DNA of 64,000 bases from Vreelandella sulfidaeris (GTDB taxonomy: Bacteria > Pseudomonadota > Gammaproteobacteria > Pseudomonadales > Halomonadaceae). The stretch covers positions 992,001-1,056,000 of the forward strand of contig AP019514.1 of assembly GCA_007182875.1 (NCBI GenBank). The letters are read 5' to 3'. Positions 52,537 to 64,000 of this stretch are shown here, piece after piece. Within the stretch, counting starts at the first letter, position 1. Every line of letters begins with the position of its first letter. A model generated the notes under the pieces. The model made no database searches. It had not been told where the DNA came from and worked only from the letters and a program-made list of their open reading frames with translations. A program made the translations under genes and the position numbers.

Positions 52537-54125
52537 ATGGCTACTGAGATCAAAGCGCCAACCTTTCCGGAATCCGTTGCCGAAGGCACAGTGGCGGCGT
52601 GGCATAAAAAAGCCGGGTGACAGCGTTGAGCGTGACGAGCTGATTGTTGAAATTGAAACCGACAAAGTGGTGCTGGAAGTCGTCGCACCGGAAGCGGGTA
52701 CCCTGACCGACGTGATGGCCGAAGAGGGCGATACCGTCGAGTCTGAGCAGGTGCTGGGTAAAATCGGCGAAGGCAGTGCGTCGGGCAGCAAAGAAGAGAA
52801 ATCTTCTGGCGATGACAGTGCTGAAAAAACCGAAGAGAAGCCTGACGCAAAGGCGTCTGAAGAGAAGCAAGAAAAGCCTGCCAGTGGCGGTAACGGCGGC
52901 GGCAAGCAGCACGACGTAAAAGCGCCCAGCTTCCCTGAGTCAATCCAGGAAGGCACCGTGGCCACTTGGCACAAAAAAAGTCGGTGAAGCGGTCAAGCGT
53001 GATGACGTTCTGGCCGACATCGAGACTGATAAAGTGGTGCTTGAAGTGGTTGCACCGGCCGATGGCGCCCTGGCTGAAATCAAAGCCGAAGAGGGTAGCC
53101 AAGTAGAATCCGAAGCGCTACTGGCAACCTTTGTTGAAGGTGGTGGCAGCGATCAGACAAGCGCCACTTCATCAACTCCCGCATCCAACAGCGATGCCGG
53201 TGACGATGGCGCCGATGAAAAAGTGGGCGATAAAATTCTTGCCCCGGCAGCACGCAAAATGGTCGCTGAACACGATCTGGACGTTTCCAAGATTGAGGGC
53301 ACCGGCAAAGGTGGCCGCATCCTGAAAGAAGACGTTCAGAAAGCGGTCAAAGACGGTTCCGCCAAGAAAGCAGCCAAATCGGCTGCACCGGCGAAATCGG
53401 CTGCAGCCCCGGCGGCTGAGGGTGAGCGCATCGAGAAGCGCGTACCGATGAGCCGTCTGCGTCAAACCATCGCCAAGCGTCTGGTTCAGGCGCAGCAAAC
53501 AGCGGCGATGCTGACCACGTACAACGAAGTGGACATGACCGAAATCATGGCCCTGCGTGCTCAATACAAAGAAACGTTCCTAAAAGCGCACGATATCAAG
53601 CTGGGCTTTATGGGCTTCTTTGTAAAAGCAGCGTCTGAAGGGCTCAAGCGCTTCCCGGACGTCAACGCCTCTATCGATGGCACCGACATCGTATATCACG
53701 GTTATCAAGATATCGGTGTTGCGGTCTCTACCGACCGTGGCTTGGTCGTGCCGGTACTGCGTGACACGGACAGCATGAAAATTGCTGATGTCGAACGCAA
53801 AATTGTCGATTTCGGCAAGCGTGGTCGTGACGGCAAGCTGGGCATGGACGACATGATTGGTGGTACCTTCACCATCACCAATGGCGGTACCTTTGGTTCC
53901 TTGATGTCGACCCCGATCATCAATCCGCCGCAAACCGCCATTCTGGGCATGCACAAAATCCAGGATCGTCCGATGGCAGTCAACGGCAAGGTCGAGATTC
54001 GCCCGATGATGTATCTGGCGCTCTCCTATGACCACCGTATGATCGACGGCAAAGACGCCGTCCAATTCTTGGTTACCTTGAAAGAATTGCTGGAAGACCC
54101 GGCACGTCTGCTGCTGGATGTCTAA
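52537..54125 (+). CDS. sucB: Dihydrolipoamide succinyltransferase E2 with two lipoyl domains, two frameshifts
   Basis: Core of the 2-oxoglutarate dehydrogenase complex. Two lipoyl domains stand in tandem: [20 protein letters not shown]...[12 protein letters not shown] (about residues 3-76) and [20 protein letters not shown]...[12 protein letters not shown] (about 125-200), each with the lipoyl lysine in ETDKVVLEV. Then comes the E1/E3-binding domain [20 protein letters not shown] and the catalytic domain with [20 protein letters not shown] and [12 protein letters not shown] (catalytic His, Asp). Lost bases lie in AAAAAA near 52609 and 52976. E. coli SucB has one lipoyl domain, so two is unusual. 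About 530 residues. Confidence 0.94.
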
Positions 54126-55698
<1,573 letters not shown>

Positions 55699-55875
55699 TT
55701 CAGTCAGCAACAACGAAGCGCCACCTATGGTGGCGCAACACTTCTCGGCTTTGTAGTAATACACAAAGATCGAAAGAACGGGGATGACCAGTTCTTTTAA
55801 GACCGTTCTTGTAAGACTGCTCTTAAAAGAAAACTGATCATCGTTCGAGTCACATGCAACCAATGGCATGAATCG

Positions 55876-57040
55876 ATGAATCTTCACGAGTATCAAGGTA
55901 AACAGCTGTTTGCCGACTATGGTCTACCAGTGTCTAAAGGCTTTGCCGTCGACACGCCCGAAGCAGCGGAAGAGGCTTGCAAAAAAATCGGTGGTGACAT
56001 GTGGGTCGTTAAAGCCCAGGTGCACGCCGGTGGCCGTGGTAAAGCGGGTGGCGTTAAGCTGATTAAAGATCCGGCTGAAGCCAAAGCGTTTGCAGAAAAG
56101 TGGTTAGGCAAAAACTTGGTGACGTTCCAGACTGACGAAAAAGGTCAGCCGGTTGCCAAGATTTTGGTGGAAACGTGCACTGACATCGCCGATGAGCTGT
56201 ATCTCGGTGCTGTGGTCGACCGTACTACCCGTCGTGTGGTCTTCATGGCCTCTACCGAAGGTGGTGTTGAGATCGAGACGGTTGCAGAAGAGACGCCAGA
56301 AAAGATTCTCAAAGCTGAAATCGATCCGCTGGTCGGCGCACAGCCGTACCAAGCGCGTGAACTTGCCTTTGCACTGGGCCTGAAAGGCGACCAGATCAAG
56401 CAGTTCACCAAGATTTTCCTAGGCCTGTCTCAGTTGTTCCACGACAAAGACCTGGCCTTGCTGGAAATCAATCCGCTGGTCGTCACTGAAGAAGGCAATC
56501 TACACTGCCTCGACGCCAAGCTGGGTCTGGATAGCAACGCGCTGTACCGTCACCCTGACCTGCAGGCCATGCGCGATCCTTCGCAAGAAGACCAGCGTGA
56601 AGCCGATGCGGCGAAGTGGGAACTCAACTATGTCGCGCTCGATGGCAACATCGGCTGCATGGTGAACGGCGCTGGTTTGGCCATGGGTACCATGGACATC
56701 GTCAACCTGAGCGGCGGCAAGCCTGCTAACTTCTTGGACGTTATGGCGGCGCCACCAAGGAGCGCGTGGCTGAAGCGTTCAAAATCATCCTCTCTGACGA
56801 CAATGTTAAAGCCGTATTGGTTAACATTTTCGGCGGTATCGTACGTTGCGACATGATTGCTGAAGGCATTATCGGTGCCGTTGAGCAAGTAGGCGTCAAC
56901 GTACCGGTTGTCGTACGTCTGGAAGGTAACAACGCCGAGCTGGGTGCTGAAAACTAGCGTCTAGCGGTCTGAATATTATCGCGGCTACCAGTCTGACCGA
57001 CGCGGCTCAGCAGGTCGTTAAAGCGGCGGAGGGCAAGTAA
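55876..57040 (+). CDS. sucC: Succinyl-CoA synthetase beta subunit, two frameshifts
   Basis: ATP-grasp subunit that makes ATP or GTP from succinyl-CoA. [56 protein letters not shown] and [19 protein letters not shown] are classic. A shift at GTTATGGCGGC (about 56742) precedes [20 protein letters not shown] and a second near 56956 leads to the C-terminus [16 protein letters not shown]. The first break also needs one substitution (expected DVGGGATKE). The stop at 57038-57040 overlaps sucD's ATG. About 388 residues. Confidence 0.95.
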
Positions 57041-57913
57041 TGAGCATCCTGATCGATAAGAACACCAAGGTCATCTGCCAGGGCTTCACCGGTGGCCAAG
57101 GCACGTTCCACTCCGAGCAGGCGATTGCCTACGGTACGCAAATGGTCGGTGGTGTTACGCCGGGTAAAGGCGGCCAGGAGCACCTCGGTCTGCCCGTTTT
57201 CAACACCGTGAAAGAAGCGGTAGAGAAAACCGGCGCGGACGCCAGCGTGATCTACGTACCGGCGCCGTTCTGTAAAGACTCAATCCTTGAAGCTGCGTTT
57301 GCTGGCATCAAGCTGATTGTGTGCATCACCGAAGGCATCGCTACGCTAGACATGCTCGAAGCTAAAGTGAAGTGTGACGAGCTGGGCGTACGCCTGATCG
57401 GCCCGAACTGCCCGGGTGTTATCACACCGGGTGAATGCAAAAATCGGCATCATGCCGGGTCACATTCACCAGCCGGGCCGCGTCGGTATCGTATCGCGCT
57501 CAGGTACCTTGACCTATGAAGCCGTTAAGCAGACGACTGATCACGGTTTTGGCCAGTCTACCTGTGTCGGCATCGGCGGTGACCCGATTCCGGGCTCTAA
57601 CTTCATCGACATCCTTGAGATGTTCGAGAAGGACCCGAAAACCGAAGCGATCGTCATGATCGGTGAAATCGGTGGTACGGCGGAAGAAGAAGCAGCGGCT
57701 TACATCAAAGCCAATGTTTCCAAGCCAGTGGTTTCCTACATTGCCGGTGTGACTGCACCTCCTGGCAAGCGTATGGGCCACGCGGGCGCGATCATCTCCG
57801 GCGGTAAAGGCACCGCTGACGAGAAGTTTGCTGCTCTTGAAGACGCCGGTGTTAAAACCGTACGTTCTTTGGCTGAAATCGGCGATGCGCTGAAAGAAGT
57901 CACTGGCTGGTAA
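57040..57913 (+). CDS. sucD: Succinyl-CoA synthetase alpha subunit, one frameshift
   Basis: CoA-binding, phosphohistidine-bearing partner of Suc[41 protein letters not shown], the [20 protein letters not shown] loop across the shift near 57441 (an extra A), and [20 protein letters not shown] with the catalytic His. About 291 residues. A strong terminator follows at 57938, so the sdh-suc block ends here. Confidence 0.96.
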
Positions 57914-57937
57914 GCTATTGACGTTTAGCTGCACGCT

Positions 57938-57966
57938 ATAAGGGCGCCCCTCGGGGCGCCCTTATT
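57938..57966. terminator. Strong terminator after sucD, shared with the convergent glycosyltransferase gene
   Basis: A 13-bp perfect inverted repeat ATAAGGGCGCCCC-TC-GGGGCGCCCTTAT at 57938-57965. Symmetry and position allow it to stop transcription from both sides. Confidence 0.9.
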
Positions 57967-57992
57967 CATTTCTAAACGGTCATCCTTAACGG

Positions 57993-60128
57993 TTATTGTG
58001 TCGGTGAGCGATGTAGCAGTCGGTAGCTATATAACAAAAACAGCGGTGCGCCTGCCGCCAAATATAAATGGTAGCTGACCAACCGCCACACCAATACCGC
58101 TGCGGCGGCCTGCTCGCGCTCCATCAAAGGCAGTAACAAGCTTCCCACACCCACCTCGGCAGCACCCGCGCCGCCGGGCAGAAAACTAAATTGGCTGGCT
58201 GCCATCGCCAGCATCTGGGTCAAGAATGTCCACATCCAATCTGCGTGCCCGCCTACCCCCAGTACTGCTAAATAGAGCAAACTATAGCGCATTAGCCAAT
58301 GCGTAGCGGTCAGTAGCATCATCATGAATAGCGTCGAACGCGGCAGCTTAAGGGTCACCCTTAACGCATGTCGGCAGCGCAATAAGCGCCGCGCGAGCCA
58401 GCGGCGCCGATAGCGGCTCGGCCATGCCGTTTTTACACTGGGTGACCGCAATAGGCTTGGCAAATAGTGCATTACCACACTGATCAGTGTTGCCATAAAA
58501 GCTAAACCAACGAGTGCCCATTGCACTAATGATTGATGAGGCCACTGGGTATCGCTGACCAGTGAAAAGAGCACCAGGCCACTCAGCATGGTCAGGGAAA
58601 AAAAGTAAGTCGCAGCCTTGATCGACCAGAAACACGGCTGCTCCTTTCGCTGGCGGAAAACCGCGCCGGGCAAGCAATAATAGCAGGGTGGCCGCGCCGC
58701 CACTCCCACCTGGGGTGGCACATAGTGCAAACTTGGACGCCAACTCAATGCCCAGGGCGCCGCGCTGGCCGAGCCTGCCGGCACGGCCGTTCAGCATCAA
58801 ACGTAGCCTTGCGGCATTAAGGTTCCAACACAGGAAGGCCATCATCAGCATCAACAGTAACAACCCGAGCGGGAAGTGTTTTACGCGCTGCAGTGCTTCA
58901 TCGCCACCCAGCCATGCGGTGAGCACCAGTGGCGCAATAAGCGCCAGGGCAATCATCAGCCCATGCACTGGCCGCCACTTTAGCAACTGCCGCTGATTAG
59001 CGGTGTTGGGGAGAGCATAGGGTTGGCTGCCATGACAAAGAGACTGATAGTGCTCAAGCAGTGAGTGCATGACGCTATCCCAATTGAAATGGCGCTCCAC
59101 ATAACGACGCGCGTAGTGCCCACTGGCGGCGACATCGTTACTGAATAGCGCTGCGCAGGCCTCGGCCATCGCGGTAGGGTCAAGCGGTTTACATAAAATG
59201 CCAGCGCCCAGCGGCACGTTTTCTGCCAGCGCGCCTGCTCTGGCTGCGACCACTGGGATTCCGCTCGCCATGGCTTCTTGGGCAATTAAACCAAAGGTTT
59301 CCCGGGTGCCGGCATGCAGCAAGGCATCGCTACTGGCCAGTGCTTTCGCTACCTCATGGGTACCACAGCAGCGATCCACAACAGTGACATTGCTGGGTAC
59401 GTGATGGGGCATGCCCGGGCCCATCAGCAGCAAGTGATAATCGCTGCCCAGCTTGCGCATCGTTGCAAGCAGTACATCAATATTTTTCTCGCGTGAGTTG
59501 CGGCCCACAAAGGTCAGTAACTTTTTATCGCTGGGGATGCCCATCGTCTGGCGAAAAGCAGGATCACGCTGCTGAGGGTGAAATTGCGTTAAATCAACAC
59601 CTAGGGGTTGAACACGCACATTCTCGACGCCCCAGCCACGCAACCGATTGGCCATCGCGTTACAGGGCGCCAGTACACTATCAAACTGGCGATAGAGTTC
59701 CGCCACGTAGCGGGCTAAGCGCTTCTCAACGTAGCGGCCAAAACGATCGCCCATTAAGCGCGGAAGATCGGAGTGATAAAAACCTACCACCGGCACGCCG
59801 AGCCGCTGACCTGCTGCGAGGGCGGCCCAAGCGGTTACGTAGGGGTCGCCTGCCCTCGATCAGATCAGGTTTTAGATCAATCAAGGCATCGCGCCATGGC
59901 GAGCCGCGTAGCGGAAAGCGATAGCCTTGCCCCAAAGGGGAAGACGTAACGCCGGTAGCGTGTGGTGGTCGCCCAAGCTATCGCGCTCCGCTCCCGGCAC
60001 CAGCAGGCTGGTACGCAGCTGTGGAAGACGTGAAAAACGCGGTGTTTGGCCTGTAGATAGGTTCGCACACCGCCGCTGGCGGGCGCGTGGAACATCGTCA
60101 CATCGGCAATGTGCAAGCTGATCTCCAA
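57993..60128 (-). CDS. Glycosyltransferase family 4 fused to an LPG-synthase/flippase-like membrane domain
   Basis: Residues 1 to about 400 are a GT4 glycosyltransferase: TMFHAPASGGVRTYL, then VGFYHSDLPRLMGDRFGRYV, FVGRNSREKNIDVLLATMRK, LLHAGTRETFGLIAQEAMAS. From about 420 the protein becomes a multi-helix membrane domain of the lysylphosphatidylglycerol-synthase-TM (UPF0104/AglD) type, with ELASKFALCATPGGSGGAAT and SQFSFLPGGAGAAEVGVGSL. Both halves share one continuous frame around 58348-59796, so the fusion is real; elsewhere shifts near 60035, 59930, 59840 and 58600-58610 split it. It starts with TTG at 60128. Likely makes and moves a glycolipid; inference. About 712 residues. Confidence 0.8.
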
Positions 60129-60216
60129 CCATAAAGACTGTCATCGTTTCACCATAAAGGAGAAATAAGTCAGTTCAGCGACAGTTGAGCCGAGCCTTTT
60201 ATTTTTGCTTATTTAT

Positions 60217-60281
60217 TGACTCTTGGCCGGGCTGGATTAATATAACATCCATATGGATGGTATATGGATTCTAATTGGATG
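60217..60281 (+). promoter_or_regulatory. Promoter with RHH-type operator: palindrome plus phased GGAT half-sites
   Basis: -35 TTGACT (60217-60222) and -10 TATAAC (60241-60246), 18-bp spacer. Abutting it are the perfect palindrome CATCCATATGGATG (60246-60259) and GGAT words at 60255, 60266 and 60277, spaced exactly 11 bp. This is the layout of a ribbon-helix-helix array and points to autoregulation by the next gene. Confidence 0.7.
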
Positions 60282-60377
60282 CTTTTTGAACATAGGCAGA
60301 TATTTTAATGAGCGTTGAAAGATGTTTTAAACCGCATCAAAAGGTGCCCGGTTACTAAGCGCAGCGAGGAAAGACAC

Positions 60378-60794
60378 ATGAGCGTGCATGAAATGCGCCG
60401 TAAGGGCGGTGATTCCAGCGAGAAGATCACCATTAATCTAGGGGTGGTCGACCTGGGGCAGATCGACCTACTGGTGCAGGAGGGGTTTTACTCCAATCGA
60501 ACCGATCTGATCCGCACGGCCATTCGTAATCAACTAGCGACTCATGCTGAGGTCGTTAGAGAAACCGTTACCCGCAAGGCATTTGTGCTGGGGCTTGAGC
60601 ACTATAGCCGTACGGACTTGGAAGCTCTCAAGTCGGCGGGCGAGATGCTGCAGATACAGGTCCTGGGCATGGCCAGCATTGCCGACGACGTCACACCGGA
60701 GCTTGCTTGTGACACCATTGAATCGGTGATGGTGTTGGGCGCGCTGCACGCTAGTAAGGCGGTTAAGGCTGCTCTTGCCGATCGCATCCACTGA
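60378..60794 (+). CDS. CopG/ribbon-helix-helix transcriptional regulator
   Basis: An intact 138-residue protein. The N-terminal RHH DNA-binding unit is KITINLGVVDLGQIDLLVQE followed by GFYSNRTDLIRTAIRNQLAT (about residues 16-55). The C-terminal ~85 residues are helical and of unknown type. GAGGA precedes ATG 60378; the frame is open further upstream but has no other good site. It lies just before the PHB-depolymerase-family gene, in the same direction with a 38-bp gap, and should repress that operon through the GGAT array upstream. Confidence 0.85.
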   Translation: MSVHEMRRKGGDSSEKITINLGVVDLGQIDLLVQEGFYSNRTDLIRTAIRNQLATHAEVVRETVTRKAFVLGLEHYSRTDLEALKSAGEMLQIQVLGMASIADDVTPELACDTIESVMVLGALHASKAVKAALADRIH

Positions 60795-60832
60795 CTTAAA
60801 CATTACTGAATTACTTAATAGGGACATTGACC

Positions 60833-61950
60833 ATGATCGACGCGACTATGTCTAAGCGAATGGAAGAAGCAACGCGCCTCACCCGCGCGGGCAAACTGCA
60901 AGAGGTTATGGCCTTGCTTCAGGGCGGCGTGCCTGAAGCAAGGCAGGAGGAAGCACCGGATAATGCTTACCGAGGTGGTCAGACTTTCGATGGAACTTGT
61001 CAGGTCATCGATGAAGAAGAGCCGATAATAAAGCCAGCGTCAGAGGCATCAGCTTCCCAGCCTGGCCATGCTCGACAAACGGGTATGGGTACATTCACTA
61101 GCGGCCATTTTTCTAACCATGCCGGCGCGCGTGACTACAAGCTGTATATTCCCAGCGGCTATCACGGGCAGGCGCTACCGCTGGTGGTAATGCTCCACGG
61201 CTGTACGCAGAATCCCGATGACTTTGCCGCTGGTACCAATATGAACCGGCTGGCCGAAGAGCAGCTGTGTTGCGTGCTCTACCCAGCCCAGCCAATGACC
61301 GCCAACCACTCGAAATGCTGGAACTGGTTCAAAGCCGAAGACCAGCAGCGCGAGGGCGGTGAACCCGCGATTATTGCCGGTATGACCCGCCAGATCATTG
61401 AGAGCCATAGGCTAGATGCCTCCCGAGTCTATGTAGCAGGGCTATCGGCAGGTGCGGCCATGGCGACCACGTTGGCGATGACTTATCCAGATCTGTTCGC
61501 GGCAGTGGGCATACACTCTGGGCTGCCCCATGGAGTGGCGCAGAGCCTTCCCGATGCGTTAGGTGCCATGCAGGGTGGCACAGGGCCTCTTGGCGGAGGT
61601 AAAGCAAAGGCGCTAGTTGGGCATCAGACGTGCCAGCGATTATCTTTCATGGCGACCGCGACACCACCGTGCACCCCAGCAATGCGGAACGCGTGGCTGC
61701 CCAGTACCGCACATCTCGACGAGCAGGGGCAGCGGTAGAGAAAGGGAAGGTAGCCAATGGCCACGGCTACACCTGTACTACGTACCCCAATGCGAAGGGC
61801 GAGCCACTTCTGGAGCAGTGGCAAATACACGGAGCGGGCCACGCTTGGTCAGGCGGCAGTACCCAAGGAAGCTACACCGATCCCAAGGGGCCCAATGCCT
61901 CCAAAGAGATGCTGCGCTTTTTCTTGCAGCACCGGCAGATCGGATCTTAG
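60833..61950 (+). CDS. PHB depolymerase family esterase, one frameshift
   Basis: An alpha/beta-hydrolase of the PHB-depolymerase/LpqC esterase family. KLYIPSGYHGQALPLVVMLH, GCTQNPDDFAAGTNMNRLAE, GLSAGAAMATTLAMTYPDLF (nucleophile Ser), IIFHGDRDTTVHPSN (Asp) and HGAGHAWSGGSTQGSYTDPK (His) are the family's core. There is no clear signal peptide, and the N-terminal 25 residues form a phasin-like amphipathic helix (SKRMEEATRLTRAGKLQEVM), so an intracellular granule-bound depolymerase is possible. A shift near 61619 separates the Ser from the Asp/His part. About 372 residues. Confidence 0.87.
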
Positions 61951-62138
61951 AGAAAGCCAATATGAGCAGTACGAACCGATTGATCAGTAAGTAAGCCCTA
62001 ACACCGTATGGTTGTCATCCATGCGGTTAGAGATGGCTGATTTAGCATAAATATTAGTAATAATTTGTATATAAATAGAACTAAAGTTTATGTTTTTATG
62101 CCGACAACCATATCTCGCTTACTTATTAGGACGTTTCC

Positions 62139-63762
62139 ATGCTCTCACGGTTCAAGATCGGCACACGCTTAGCATTGGCGTTTGGTTTGGTTTCGCTATT
62201 TCTCCTGGGGACCTTAATAGCAGGGGTGATGGGAATCACCGTTACTAAAAATACCGCCCAGAGAACCTTGAACACGGATGTAGCGTTAGCGAGCAACGCA
62301 GCGGAGATCCAACGCCTTTCGCTGCAAGCGCGACGCTTTGAAAAGGATATCTTTATCAATATCGATAGTCCTGAGCGGGTGGTGGACTATCAGCAACGTT
62401 GGGTTGCCACCGTCGAGGAAATTCAGACTACCTTTGAGCTGGGGGGCAGCTTTCTGAACAAAATAGCCTAGATGTTTTGTACCAACAGGCGCAAGGCGTT
62501 CTTCAAGGATACGTTGAGGGCTTTATGACGGTTTACCGTCAGATTGAGCGTGGGAGCATTACCGACACCTCCCAAGCCAACCTGGCGTTCAGTGAGCATA
62601 AAGACAGTATCTACCGGCTTGAGGAGCTGGCGGACGAAATCAGTCTAGTGGCTGATGCGGGTGTTAAAGCCGCCAATGAGGCGATAAATGCAAAGTATCG
62701 AGCCACCCTTTGGCAGCTTTGTATCTTTTCTGGGGTGGCGCTGTTGATGGCTCTGGCATTGGCCATTGCCATTACGCGCAGTATCGTATTGCCCTTGCGG
62801 AGAGCCGTTGAGGTCGCCCAGCGTGTAGCGGAAGGCGATTTGCGTCACGATATTACACTCACCGGGCGGGATGAAACCGCTCAGCTATTGAGTTCGATGG
62901 CCTACATGAGCAAGCAGCTTACGACGCTGGTCGCCTCACTACGTGATTCAAGCGAAAATGTCTTGAACGGGGCTAATGAGATTGCCCAAGGGGGCAGGAA
63001 CTTGCCGCTCGTACTGAGCAGCAGGCGGCTGCCTTACAGGAAACGGCTTCAAGCATGGAGGAGATGACGGCAACGGTTCGCCAGAACAGCGATTCAACCA
63101 AAGAGGCTGATACGTTGGCCCATAATGCTTCGCGGCAGATGCAAAGTGGTGGTGAAGAAGTGGCGCGAAGCGTGGAATTAATGCGCGAAGTGACGGCCGC
63201 ATCGCTTAGCATGAACAAGATCGTTGAAGCCATCGATGCGATCGCCTTTCAGACCAATATTTTGGCCCTTAATGCCTCCGTGGAAGCGGCGCGTGCTGGT
63301 GAGAAAGGTCGTGGGTTTGCGGTAGTGGCAACCGAAGTTCGTTCGCTGGCAAGCCGCAGTGCCGCGTCAGCCAGCGAGATTCGCAGCATGCTGGATGATA
63401 CGCGGGGCAAAATAAAGCTATGTTCTGATCAAGCGGAGCGAGGAGCAGCGACCATTGGTCAAACGGAAGCAGTGATTCAGCGTCTTGCTATGCTGATGGC
63501 CGAGGTATCCTCCGCCACTCGTGAACAAAGTAGTGGTATTGAGCAGATTAATACTGCTATTACCGAGATGGACTCTACCACTCAACAGAACAGTACGTTG
63601 GTTCAGCAGTCGACTAACGCGGCACTTTCCTTGGAAGATCAAGCTGGGCGTCTTCGCGAGTTGGTAGCTGCTTTCCAAATAGATGACGCTGTCGTGAGAA
63701 GTGAATCAGCGCATAAACCAGCAATGACCTTGCCCTCAGCGATAAGCCATACGGCGTTTTAA
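62139..63762 (+). CDS. Methyl-accepting chemotaxis protein, two to three frameshifts
   Basis: Chemoreceptor: TM1 (LALAFGLVSLFLLGTLIAGV), periplasmic four-helix sensor (about residues 40-185, with a shift near 62470), TM2 (FSGVALLMALALAIAITRSI), HAMP (LPLRRAVEVAQRVAEGDLRH) and a cytoplasmic signalling domain whose hairpin tip is AIDAIAFQTNILALNASVEA, AARAGEKGRGFAVVATEVRS. The frame changes again near 62997 (GGQELAARTEQQAAALQETA restored). The ligand is unknown. About 541 residues. It stands alone; a terminator follows. Confidence 0.92.
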
Positions 63763-63830
63763 TCAATCGCTAGTTTGCTTAAGTGTAGACAGCCTGATTA
63801 TCAAAATAACCGCTCGCACGACAGAACAAC

Positions 63831-63860
63831 AACGGCGCCTCAAGGGCGCCGTTATTGTTT
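63831..63860. terminator. Bidirectional terminator after the chemoreceptor gene
   Basis: AACGGCGCC (63831-63839) TCAAG GGCGCCGTT (63845-63853) followed by ATTGTTT; preceded by AACAAC on the other side. It serves the chemoreceptor and the convergent exoribonuclease gene. Confidence 0.85.
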
Positions 63861-63874
63861 AACGTGGATGTAGC

Positions 63875-64000
63875 CTAGGCAACGGGTTTAGCTACCAACG
63901 AGCGGGTCTCTTCGCGGGCTTCGGTCAAGATAACGCGAAGCGGATCGCCTAACTTATAACGCTCTTCGCCTTCGATCTGGATACGTCCCTCTTTATCATC
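63875..64000 (-). CDS. RNB-type exoribonuclease (RNase II/R family), C-terminal end only
   Basis: The frame leftward to a TAG at 63875 reads GRIQIEGEERYKLGDPLRVI and LTEAREETRSLVAKPVA, the C-terminal S1-domain end of the RNase II/R family (pattern RxGDPLRVxLxExREETRSLV). The rest lies beyond the window, so the exact member cannot be named. Confidence 0.65.
   Translation of the reverse strand, partial: DDKEGRIQIEGEERYKLGDPLRVILTEAREETRSLVAKPVA

Overview
The window looks like chromosomal DNA of a Halomonas-type gammaproteobacterium (Halomonadaceae). Grounds: moderately GC-rich coding sequence, acidic proteins, the order gltA / sdhCDAB / sucAB-lpdA-sucCD, TRAP and polyol transport, and close agreement of many products with halomonad proteins as I know them. 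No search could be run, so the genus is an inference. The dominant technical fact is that most long genes are broken by single-base indels, usually in runs of 3-7 identical bases, and this includes essential genes (gltX, gltA, sdhA, sucA-D). I count about one hundred. I read them as sequencing or assembly errors, and I give gene spans that join the pieces.

Layout. 1-2.4 kb: end of a TRAP permease, gluconokinase and a LacI-type regulator (gluconate block). 2.5-8 kb: housekeeping genes (MOSC protein, EamA transporter, OsmC, PRC-barrel protein, 2OG-Fe oxygenase, two Nudix hydrolases, NIF3-like protein). 8.1-20.7 kb: one large polyol operon: SorC regulator, ABC importer (binding protein, two permeases, ATPase), HAD phosphatase, SDR polyol dehydrogenase, P-loop sugar kinase, long-chain mannitol/arabinitol dehydrogenase, xylulokinase, transaldolase, fructosamine kinase. 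Together they import a polyol, oxidise it to a ketose, phosphorylate it and feed the pentose-phosphate pathway. 20.7-24.3 kb: cyanase plus a formate/nitrite-type channel, divergent from a sigma-54 activator, with a recognisable -24/-12 promoter and paired upstream sites. 24.5-33.1 kb: RND efflux operon (TolC-like, adaptor, pump), an unknown membrane protein, a hydrolase and an AcrR-like repressor. An AcrR-type operator precedes both the efflux operon and the repressor gene.

33.2-36.9 kb: AstE-like deacylase, catalase, dusA. 37.0-39.4 kb: an AT-rich accessory island next to the 5' end of dusA, holding remnants of a phage-type S24 repressor and of umuC, one gene of unknown family, and an AbiJ_NTD4-type abortive-infection candidate. 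39.4-43.6 kb: TSUP permease, lipoprotein, XRE regulator, gltX, tRNA-Ala(GGC), tRNA-Glu(UUC). 44.2-57.9 kb: the TCA-cycle block, with a SucB that carries two lipoyl domains. 58-64 kb: a glycosyltransferase fused to a flippase-like membrane domain, a ribbon-helix-helix regulator with a promoter-embedded array of GGAT half-sites, a PHB-depolymerase-family esterase, a chemoreceptor and the end of an RNB-type exoribonuclease.

The most interesting accessory pieces are the sigma-54-controlled cyanate module with an FNT channel, the dusA-linked defence island, and the RHH/PhaZ pair with its helically phased operator.
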